DNA of 20,638 nt from an uncultured Helicobacteraceae bacterium. GTDB taxonomy: Bacteria > Campylobacterota > Campylobacteria > Campylobacterales > Helicobacteraceae. Made by a program: the position numbers and the translations under genes. Position 1 is the first letter of the stretch; every line of letters begins with the position of its first letter. This document shows, piece by piece, positions 13,860 to 20,638 of this stretch. The stretch covers positions 1 to 20,638 of the forward strand of contig CAKVEH010000006.1 of the NCBI GenBank assembly GCA_934728205.1, read 5' to 3'. Below the pieces are notes generated by a model. That model was not told the origin of the DNA. It was given only the letters and a program-made list of their open reading frames with translations, and made no database searches.

Positions 13860-15542
13860 GTGCTGCAAGAAATCCAAAACCCAAAATTAAAGCGATTGCT
13901 AAAAGCAATAAAGCAAAATGATAAAGGACAATTCCTCCCGGACAACAAACAACTTAAAGAGATTGTGCGGTATGAGGAAATCTCACTTGGGCAAATCGAT
14001 GTAAGCAATATCACCAATATGAGAGATATATTCAAAGATTCTCAAAGAATGGATTTTAGTGGGATTGAGGGGTGGAATGTCAGCAAGGTGGCGAGTTTTT
14101 CATTTATGTTTGTAAATGCGCAATATTTTAATGCAGATATTAGTGGTTGGGATACGAGTGGTGCTAAAAATTTTCAAGGTATGTTTTATAGAGCGAGTGT
14201 ATTTAATCAACCCATAGGTAAATGGAACACAAGTAACGCAACTAATATGGCGGCAATGTTTTCTCAGGCACGAAAATTCAACCAACCCATACAATCTTGG
14301 GATATGTCAAATGTCGTTTGGACTTGGGATATGTTTCGTGGGGCCGAGAGTTTTAATCAAGCACTAAATGAGTGGAATGTCGCAAGCGTAGCAAAAATGC
14401 AGGGAATGTTTCTAAACGCCAAAGCCTTTAACCAACCGCTTGATAAATGGAATATCAGTAATGTGGTAGATATGCAGGGGCTTTTTAGTGGGGCAGAATC
14501 GTTTAATCAAAATTTAAGTGAATGGGGAGATAAGCTAGGTAAGGTGCGAAATATGGATAGAGCCTTTGCTGATACAAAGTCGCTAAACATAGATTTTTTC
14601 TCATCGTGGGAGCCTGCTGAGTGGTGTTCTAGTGAAAATCTTACAAAAGAAAGTGCTCTAGATTCTCAATCTTCCCAAAACATTTCTGCTAAAGAAAGCA
14701 CAATGCTTGATGATTTTAGCATTAGTTTTGTAAGTGGCAATGATGATGTTGTGTCCGCATTTGATAAAAGTTGGGAGTGCAAAGCGTTTGATGATGCCTA
14801 CTTGCAATGGCTTCCTAATGCAATCAAAAAGCGATATACAGTGCTTTTAACAAAGCAGGACAGCCAAGATGATGAGCATAGCCTACAAAAAGGCAATGAA
14901 AAAGAGTGGGATTTCGCGCTTTGTGAAGTGTTGGGGCATTATTTTTTGCTAAGCAAAAACAACAAAACACTAGAATCAAATACTGATATAGATGAGGGAT
15001 TTAAGATTTTCCAAAAGCGCAAGGAAAGTGAGTTTGAGGATTTTGATACGCGAGCTCAAACCATAGAATCTCAGGGGCTAAAGCTGTATTTTGGGCGTGA
15101 AAAAGTATGGATATTAAATAGCGCAAAAACAAACACGAGAGGACAGATTTTATCCGTGCTTATGGTGTTGGTGTTGGCTTTAGCTTATAAGGCAGAAATG
15201 GAAAAACTAGAGGCAGAAGCAAGAGAGAATCTTAATGCCAATGTGCTACAAGCGTGCTATAAGAAAATCTGTGAATTTGATTTGCAAGTTTATCGTAATA
15301 TGCCTATTCTAAGAGGTAGCACACTTCTCTATGATGCTTGGCGCAAAATCCAAGAAGTCTATGTGGTAGCACAAACGCACAATGAGCTAAAAGAGATTAT
15401 TTCACAAATGGCACAGATTTTGGGTGAGGATATGCGTGAGAGAGAGGGCAAGAGGTTTAATATCGCAATGGGCGCAATAGGTTTTCTTTCCGCACTCGGT
15501 GCGATTCTTGCAGCTGTGCCTGTGATACAGAGTTTGATATAA
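13860..15542 (+). CDS. BspA-like DUF285 repeat protein with C-terminal membrane helices
   Basis: 560 residues from GTG 13860, supported by AAGGAC at 13850-13855. Residues about 47-250 hold eight or so DUF285 (BspA-type leucine-rich) repeats of about 24-25 residues with the pattern FNQPI..W..SNV..M..MF..A. A unique region follows (260-425), then a hydrophobic stretch near 429-443, a helical coiled-coil-like part (445-530) and a strong hydrophobic helix at 533-558 at the very end. There is no N-terminal signal peptide, so the repeats are probably cytoplasmic, unlike BspA surface adhesins. The gene follows the nuclease by 21 bases and appears co-transcribed from the G-tract promoter. Such repeats often bind proteins; the terminal helices could anchor it or act on the membrane. 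Confidence 0.8.
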   Translation: MLQEIQNPKLKRLLKAIKQNDKGQFLPDNKQLKEIVRYEEISLGQIDVSNITNMRDIFKDSQRMDFSGIEGWNVSKVASFSFMFVNAQYFNADISGWDTSGAKNFQGMFYRASVFNQPIGKWNTSNATNMAAMFSQARKFNQPIQSWDMSNVVWTWDMFRGAESFNQALNEWNVASVAKMQGMFLNAKAFNQPLDKWNISNVVDMQGLFSGAESFNQNLSEWGDKLGKVRNMDRAFADTKSLNIDFFSSWEPAEWCSSENLTKESALDSQSSQNISAKESTMLDDFSISFVSGNDDVVSAFDKSWECKAFDDAYLQWLPNAIKKRYTVLLTKQDSQDDEHSLQKGNEKEWDFALCEVLGHYFLLSKNNKTLESNTDIDEGFKIFQKRKESEFEDFDTRAQTIESQGLKLYFGREKVWILNSAKTNTRGQILSVLMVLVLALAYKAEMEKLEAEARENLNANVLQACYKKICEFDLQVYRNMPILRGSTLLYDAWRKIQEVYVVAQTHNELKEIISQMAQILGEDMREREGKRFNIAMGAIGFLSALGAILAAVPVIQSLI

Positions 15543-15576
15543 TTTTGTGCTAAAATCTAGGAATCTGAATCATATA

Positions 15577-16170
15577 CTACTTAGTATGCGAGGTTCTGCG
15601 CACTTCCTTGCCGTTTTCATAATAGATTGTGTATTGGAGTTTGCCCTTTGGGGAGTAGAGCTTTTCTTCTCCTATTGGGTGGTCATTTTCATACATTCCC
15701 TCTGAGCGCAAGATTCCACTTTTGTAATATGACTTTGCTTCACCATTGGCGTTTCCGCGCACGAATTGCATTTGTGCGCGTAATTTGCCATTATCATAAT
15801 ACCACTTTGTTGCGCCCTCTTGGCGTCCTTTTAAAAAGCCAATCTCCCACGCAAGTTTTCCATTAGCGTGATAAAGGGTGATAATGCCTGTGTAATCACT
15901 CACTTGTGCCTTATCAGGGGCAATGTCTTGGTAGTTAAACTTAAGAGGATTGATAATGGCATTTTCTTTAGCATTTTCTTGTTGAGGTTTTGGAGCAGGT
16001 TTTGGCTTGCTAGATTCTGTATTTTTGGGCGTTTTATCCTCCTGTGTGTTTTCTTGCTCAAGCGTTTGTTCATTTTGGATTGGCGCGCTTGGCTCATCTT
16101 TGGCACAGCCCACAATCCCCCAGCCCACAAGCACACATAGCACGCAATAATTCCTAAATAATCTTAACAC
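15577..16170 (-). CDS. MORN-repeat lipoprotein (YwqK-like)
   Basis: 197 residues from GTG 16170. That start is chosen because AAAGGACT (16181-16174) lies upstream and because it gives a proper lipoprotein signal: MLRLFRNY, a hydrophobic core, then GIVGC with the lipidated Cys22. The frame is open to an ATG at 16215, but the TATAAT at 16210-16205 lies within that extension. A Pro/Lys/Gln-rich spacer covers about 25-75. After it come four or five MORN/YwqK repeats, such as YHANGKLAWEIGF, YYDNGKLRAQM, YYKSGILRSEG and YSPKGKLQYTI. It is probably tethered in the periplasm or outer membrane. YwqK-like proteins are sometimes called antitoxins, but no toxin gene is adjacent. It converges with the DUF285 gene. 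Confidence 0.8.
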   Translation of the reverse strand: MLRLFRNYCVLCVLVGWGIVGCAKDEPSAPIQNEQTLEQENTQEDKTPKNTESSKPKPAPKPQQENAKENAIINPLKFNYQDIAPDKAQVSDYTGIITLYHANGKLAWEIGFLKGRQEGATKWYYDNGKLRAQMQFVRGNANGEAKSYYKSGILRSEGMYENDHPIGEEKLYSPKGKLQYTIYYENGKEVRRTSHTK

Positions 16171-16204
16171 GCAAGTCCTTTGCTTTTTAAAACTTTTAGC
16201 CAAA

Positions 16205-16210
16205 ATTATA
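16205..16210 (-). promoter_or_regulatory. -10 box of the MORN lipoprotein gene
   Basis: TATAAT read on the minus strand, about 35 bases before the GTG start at 16170. Divergent from dnaE, whose ribosome site TTGGAG is at 16265-16270. Confidence 0.5.
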
Positions 16211-16279
16211 GCCACTTTTATACGATTTTAATCATCACTTTATTACAATTTCATCGAATATAACTTGGAGATTCTAACA

Positions 16280-19200
16280 ATGAGCAAATTTACGCATTTA
16301 CATTTACACAGCGAGTTTTCACTCCTTGATGGGCTAAATAAAATCCCAGCCCTTGCCAAACGCATAAAAGCACTTGGTATGGATTCTGTCGCACTCACCG
16401 ACCACGGCAATATGTTTGGGGCATTAGAATTTTATATAGCAATGAAGCAAGAGGGCATAAATCCAATCATTGGAATGGAGGCTTATATCCACAATGGCGA
16501 TGAACTCAACGACAAAAGCACCAAAGCACGATTTCACCTTTGCTTGTATGCCAAAAATCTAACGGGGTATAAGAATCTTATGTATTTGAGCTCTCAAGCG
16601 TATTTGCAGGGTTTTTATTATTATCCACGCATTAACAAAAAACTCCTAAGAGCCCATAGCGATGGACTTGTGTGTAGCGCAGCTTGCTTGCAAGGAGAGA
16701 TAAACTTCCACCTTAATATACATAATGAGCGCAATGTGCGATTCGGGGCAAAGGGCTATGAAGTGGCAAAGGAAGTCGCGCTGGAGTATAAAGATATTTT
16801 TGGTGAGGATTTTTATTTAGAGATTATGCGACACGGCATTGCTGAGCAGTTTTTCATTGATGAGCAAATTTTGCGCTTAAGCAAGGAGCTTGGGATTAAA
16901 GTCATCGCTACGAATGATACACATTATGGCTTGCAAGCAGACGCAGATTCCCAAAATATCGCTTTTAGAATCGCTATGGGCAAGGACAAAGGCTTGCGCC
17001 ACATTGTGAAAGAATTTTATGTCAAATCCCCAGAGCAAATGACAGAGCTGTTTTTAGACATTCCAGAAGCGTTGCAAAATACACAAGAAATCGCGCAAAA
17101 ATGTCGCCTTGACATTCCGCTTAAAAACACGCAAATTATCAATAAACACACCAACGAAGTTCTTTTAGAGAGCTCGCCCGCTACGCCACCTACTTTTAAA
17201 AACACCAAGCAATGCGCCAAAGATGATGGTGTGGATAAGATTCTTGGGATAGAGTTAGAAGAGATTGATGATAGTGTGTATTTCGCTTATAAATGCCGTG
17301 AGGGGCTAGAGGAGCGACTAAAAAATGTGGAATCTAGCAAGCATCACATTTATAAAGAACGCCTAGAGCGCGAAATACAAGTCATCACACAGATGAAATT
17401 TCCGGGCTATATGCTTATTGTGTGGGATTTTGTCAATCACGCTAAAAAGCAAGGAATCCCTGTGGGACCGGGCAGGGGCTCTGCGGCAGGAAGTTTGGTG
17501 GTGTATAGCTTAAAGATTACGGATATTGACCCTATAAAATATGATTTGCTTTTTGAGCGATTCTTAAATCCCGAGCGTGTGAGTATGCCTGATATTGATA
17601 TGGACTTTTGTCAGCGCAGGCGAGGAGAAGTCATAGAATATGTAATAAACACTTATGGTGAGCACAATGTCGCCCAAGTGATTACCTTTGGCTCGCTAAA
17701 GGCGCGTGGCGTGATACGAGATGTCGCGCGCACACTCGATATGCCACTAAAAGATGCTGATAATTTCGCAAAACTTATCCCAAAAGAGATCAACATAACG
17801 CTTACCAAATATGTCGATAAAAGTGGTGAGCAAAAAGAAGGTGCGTGGGAAAAAGAGCCAAAAATCCGCGAGCTTGTGGAGCAAAATCCAAAGGCAAAAG
17901 AAGTGTGGGAACGCGCACTTGCTTTAGAGGGGTTGAAGCGTAATCCGGGCACGCACGCCGCCGCGATTGTGATAGATTCTAATGAAGAGCTGTGGCATAA
18001 AATCCCGCTTTATACTAACGAAAAAACACAAGGCGCGGTTACGCAGTATTCGATGGATTATTTAGAAAAGGTAGATTTGATTAAGTTTGACTTTTTGGGG
18101 TTAAAGACACTCACGGTTGTCGATGACGCGCTTAAACTTATTAAAAAGCGGTATGGCAAAGATATTGATTTAAGCGCGCTTGATATGGAGGACAAAAAAG
18201 TCTATGAGATGATTGGCAGTGGCGAGACTTTGGGCTTATTCCAAATGGAATCTAGCGGTATGCAGGGCGTAGCAAGAAGCCTAAAGCCCAGCAGCTTTGA
18301 TGACATTGGTGCGATGATTGCGCTGTATCGTCCCGGTCCTATGGATTCTATTGCAGAGTTTATTGAGCGCAAGCACGGCATTACAAAGGTTACTTATATG
18401 TTTCCTGCGCTAGAGCCTATATTAAAGCCCACTTATGGGGCGATTGTCTATCAAGAGCAAGTAATGCAAATTGTGCAAAAAATCGGTGGATTCTCACTTG
18501 GTGGCGCGGATTTAGTGCGTAGAGCAATGGGAAAAAAGAAAGTCGATGAGATGAATCGCCTCAAAGCACAATTCGCCGATGGCGCACAAGCACAGGGTTA
18601 TGAACGCGCTAAAGCAGAGGAGCTGTGGGAGCTTGTGGGAAAATTCGCAGGCTATGGATTCAACAAATCTCACGCCTATGCTTATGCCACACTTACTTAT
18701 CAAACAGCATTTTTAAAGACTTATTATAAACACGAATTTATGGCTGCAATGCTTACAAGCGAGACAAGTAAAATAGAATCTGTGGGCAAATATATTGATG
18801 AAGTGCGCTCAATGGGTATTGAGGTTTTAGCCCCGCATATCAACTACTCTCAAAATGATTTCAGTGTGGAAGAGTTTGATGGTGTGAAAAAAATCGTATT
18901 TGGGCTTAGCGCGATTAAGGGGCTTGGGAGCGCACCTATTGAAAACATTATACAAGAGCGCGAGGTAAATGGAGAGTATAAAGATTTGGCAGATTTTATT
19001 AGTAGGGTTGATTTTGCTAAACTCACCAAGCGAAGTTTAGAGCCACTTATTAAAAGTGGAAGTCTTGATAGATTGCAGTATTCTCGTATGGCAATGCTTG
19101 AGCGTATAGATGAGATTTGTGAAGCAGGGCGTAATAATGATAAAGTCAAAAAAGAAATGTGTGGGAGCACAAGTCTCTTTGGCGAGCAAGATGAGAGCTT

Positions 19201-19951
19201 TTTTCGTGGTGTGCATTTAGAGATTAGTGATATGCCCGAGTATGATGCAAGCACACTTTTGGGCTATGAATTTGAATGTATGGGCATCTACATTGGCGGG
19301 CATCCACTAGATAAGTTTAAAGAGCAAATTGCAAACATTAGTGGCGTGGCGAAGTGTAGTGAGATTGAGAATCTTAAGCTAGGCTCGCAATGCCTGCTTA
19401 TAGGCAAGGTTGAAAAGATTGAGCGTAAAATCAGCAAAAAAGGCTCGCCTTATGGCGTGGTGCATTTTTTGGACTTTAGCGGGGCATTGAGCTTTATGGT
19501 GTTTGCCAAGCAGTTCGCCCAACTTGAGGAGCTCCAAAATGTCATTGAGAGTGGAGAGCCCATAGTGTTTAAATGCAAGATTGAGGACAATGAGGAGAGG
19601 CACACGGTAAGAGTTATGGAATCTAGCACTTTGCAGAGTGCGAAAAAATACAAAGTGCAATTAGAAACTGATGCGCCGAGCAATGAGGGTGATGAGAGTG
19701 CGGAAGATTCCCAATGGGGGAAACTCGCAAATAGTGAGATTGATATATGCGCCCCGCTGGTGTTAATGTTTGATGAGAGCGCGGATTTAGCAGTGCTGGC
19801 TAAGATTAAAGAATCGTTGCCCGAGTGCAGTGGAGAGAGAGAATTGCGCGTGGCATTACAAAGTGAGCAAAAAACTTATACTTTTGTGAGCGAGTTGCGC
19901 GTGGATAGCAAGATTAAAGAGAAGTTCCCCGACCTGCATTGGGCGGGGTAA
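16280..19951 (+). CDS. dnaE: DNA polymerase III subunit alpha
   Basis: 1223 residues, the replicative polymerase catalytic subunit, which works with the beta clamp and tau complex. An N-terminal PHP domain starts at FTHLHLHSEFS and includes LTDHGNMFG. The polymerase core carries GPGRGSAAGS, the catalytic pair in PDIDMDF (Asp438, Asp440), RNPGTHAAA and the third Asp604 in KFDFLGLKTL. A helix-hairpin-helix region and an OB-fold (GSQCLLIGKVEKIERKIS) follow. ATG 16280 is chosen because TTGGAG sits 10-15 bases upstream; the frame continues five codons further. A non-conserved, Ser/Thr/Lys-rich stretch near 290-320 is a lineage-type insert. The length is normal for Helicobacter. Confidence 0.97.
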   Translation: MSKFTHLHLHSEFSLLDGLNKIPALAKRIKALGMDSVALTDHGNMFGALEFYIAMKQEGINPIIGMEAYIHNGDELNDKSTKARFHLCLYAKNLTGYKNLMYLSSQAYLQGFYYYPRINKKLLRAHSDGLVCSAACLQGEINFHLNIHNERNVRFGAKGYEVAKEVALEYKDIFGEDFYLEIMRHGIAEQFFIDEQILRLSKELGIKVIATNDTHYGLQADADSQNIAFRIAMGKDKGLRHIVKEFYVKSPEQMTELFLDIPEALQNTQEIAQKCRLDIPLKNTQIINKHTNEVLLESSPATPPTFKNTKQCAKDDGVDKILGIELEEIDDSVYFAYKCREGLEERLKNVESSKHHIYKERLEREIQVITQMKFPGYMLIVWDFVNHAKKQGIPVGPGRGSAAGSLVVYSLKITDIDPIKYDLLFERFLNPERVSMPDIDMDFCQRRRGEVIEYVINTYGEHNVAQVITFGSLKARGVIRDVARTLDMPLKDADNFAKLIPKEINITLTKYVDKSGEQKEGAWEKEPKIRELVEQNPKAKEVWERALALEGLKRNPGTHAAAIVIDSNEELWHKIPLYTNEKTQGAVTQYSMDYLEKVDLIKFDFLGLKTLTVVDDALKLIKKRYGKDIDLSALDMEDKKVYEMIGSGETLGLFQMESSGMQGVARSLKPSSFDDIGAMIALYRPGPMDSIAEFIERKHGITKVTYMFPALEPILKPTYGAIVYQEQVMQIVQKIGGFSLGGADLVRRAMGKKKVDEMNRLKAQFADGAQAQGYERAKAEELWELVGKFAGYGFNKSHAYAYATLTYQTAFLKTYYKHEFMAAMLTSETSKIESVGKYIDEVRSMGIEVLAPHINYSQNDFSVEEFDGVKKIVFGLSAIKGLGSAPIENIIQEREVNGEYKDLADFISRVDFAKLTKRSLEPLIKSGSLDRLQYSRMAMLERIDEICEAGRNNDKVKKEMCGSTSLFGEQDESFFRGVHLEISDMPEYDASTLLGYEFECMGIYIGGHPLDKFKEQIANISGVAKCSEIENLKLGSQCLLIGKVEKIERKISKKGSPYGVVHFLDFSGALSFMVFAKQFAQLEELQNVIESGEPIVFKCKIEDNEERHTVRVMESSTLQSAKKYKVQLETDAPSNEGDESAEDSQWGKLANSEIDICAPLVLMFDESADLAVLAKIKESLPECSGERELRVALQSEQKTYTFVSELRVDSKIKEKFPDLHWAG

Positions 19952-19986
19952 TGTGAGAATCTAAGCGGTTTGTGGTTGGCGGATTA

Positions 19987-20541
19987 CTAATGTCCGCATC
20001 CACAGCCACCGCCTCCACCACCACAGCAGCCACCACCGCCGTGATGATGGTCGTGCCCTCCGCTAGAGCATCCACAGCCACCGCCTACACCGCCTTGTAG
20101 GATTTCCATTTCACTTGCATCTCGCACATCAAGCACTTTGACTTCAAAGGCAAGTGTCTTGCCAGCAAGCGGGTGATTGTAATCAATAATCACCACACTA
20201 TCATTAAAGTCTTTTACTACTACTTGCGCACTTTGCCCATCATCGCTTTGCCCAAAGAGCGTCATACCCTCTTTTAGCTCGATTCCCTCAAATTGCGAAC
20301 GCTCCACTTCTTGGATAAGCTCGGCTTGATAGAGCCCATACGCATCTTCAGGCGCAATGCTAATGGAGAGGTTATCACCCACCTTTTTCCCTAAAAGCGC
20401 GTTTTCTAATCCACTAATGACTTGATTTGCCCCTATGAGAAACTCTAGTGGCGCACCACTTTTGTTAGAATCAAGCACATTATGATTGCTTGCATCTTTG
20501 ACTTCATACTCAATGCTTACAACTTTATTATTTTCAATCAT
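19987..20541 (-). CDS. slyD: FKBP-type peptidyl-prolyl isomerase and nickel chaperone
   Basis: 184 residues. It has an FKBP domain (1-66 and 122-140), an insert-in-flap chaperone domain (about 67-121), and a metal-binding tail after 150 rich in Gly, Cys and His (Cys156, 158, 172, 173, 180, 182; His163, 165-167, 184). SlyD helps folding and delivers nickel to hydrogenase, and in related bacteria to urease maturation. The tail is more cysteine-rich and regular than in E. coli; the DNA shows GGC/GGT repeats there. The ATG has AAGGA just upstream. It converges with dnaE (35-bp gap). The nickel transporter genes in the same window may serve the same nickel economy (inference). Confidence 0.93.
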   Translation of the reverse strand: MIENNKVVSIEYEVKDASNHNVLDSNKSGAPLEFLIGANQVISGLENALLGKKVGDNLSISIAPEDAYGLYQAELIQEVERSQFEGIELKEGMTLFGQSDDGQSAQVVVKDFNDSVVIIDYNHPLAGKTLAFEVKVLDVRDASEMEILQGGVGGGCGCSSGGHDHHHGGGGCCGGGGGGCGCGH

Positions 20542-20590
20542 TTGTTATCCTTTGTATTGGCTTGCCTTTTAGGCGTGATTTAAGCTAGCG

Positions 20591-20596
20591 ATTGTA
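20591..20596 (-). promoter_or_regulatory. Candidate -10 box for slyD
   Basis: TACAAT on the minus strand, about 50 bases before the ATG at 20541, in an AT-rich region. No other gene is visible in 20542-20638. Confidence 0.35.
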
Positions 20597-20638
20597 GCAT
20601 ATTTTATTTACTTGGGCGTATATTTTGGTGTTTTTGTG

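Noticed and set aside
15574..15587. Perfect short palindrome ATACTA-CT-TAGTAT at the convergent ends of the DUF285 and MORN genes
   Set aside because: Could help end transcription, but it is AT-only in most pairs, has no T run and overlaps a stop codon; too weak to call.
15868..16140. Plus-strand open frame opposite the MORN lipoprotein
   Set aside because: Antisense shadow of a gene with clear signal peptide and repeats; no ribosome site or recognisable protein pattern.
19987..20100. GC-rich triplet-like repeat at the end of slyD as a possible contingency locus
   Set aside because: The units are in frame and encode the known metal-binding Gly/Cys/His tail; length changes would not switch the gene off.
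1..20638. tRNA, rRNA, CRISPR array or insertion-sequence transposase
   Set aside because: No cloverleaf ending, rRNA-like block, spacer array or transposase motif was seen on either strand.

Overview
The window looks like a chromosomal accessory region plus flanking core genes from a campylobacterotal bacterium, most likely an enterohepatic-type Helicobacter. This is inferred, not searched. The basis is the AT-rich but patchy composition, TATAAT boxes without a conserved -35, a NikC/NikD/NikE-like nickel transporter, a signal-peptide-less DUF285 (BspA-like) repeat protein, a His/Cys-tailed SlyD and a DnaE of epsilon-proteobacterial style.

Layout. 1-2087 (minus): a type I DNA methyltransferase (hsdM) overlapping a partial unknown gene by ATGA. 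2198-6728 (plus): a nickel/peptide ABC transporter in pieces. A NikC-like permease is separated from a fused NikD-NikE ATPase by a small type II-like restriction-modification pair (methyltransferase and a 189-residue partner). nikA and nikB are not in the window. 6983-11437 (plus): a defence-like cluster with a DUF2779 dual-nuclease protein, a frameshifted WYL regulator, and a DUF262-DUF1524 (GmrSD-like) protein with a damaged 5' end. 11438-12147 holds no intact gene: a 100-bp inverted-repeat element, a decayed ATPase-like remnant on the minus strand and its leader. 12148-12675 is a DinB-family protein.

12833-15542 is the most interesting part. A promoter with a nine-G tract between -35 and -10 drives a compact cassette: a 75-residue repeat protein, a LEM-3-type GIY-YIG nuclease with an extra C-terminal domain, and a DUF285-repeat protein with C-terminal membrane helices. 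The G tract in the spacer suggests phase-variable transcription of the whole unit. I propose it as a candidate undescribed module (defence or surface interaction).

15577-20541 returns to core genes: a MORN-repeat lipoprotein (minus), dnaE (plus) and slyD (minus).

A 14-bp palindrome (GACA-N6-TGTC, followed by CGYTT) occurs twice before the DUF2779 gene and once, inverted, before the decayed ATPase-like locus. In the two best copies it lies 11-12 bases upstream of a -10 box, so it may be an operator shared by these accessory genes. Repeat-type features include palindromic DNA inside the nikDE linker, the 100-bp element after the DUF262 gene and a probable dispersed intergenic repeat after nikC.
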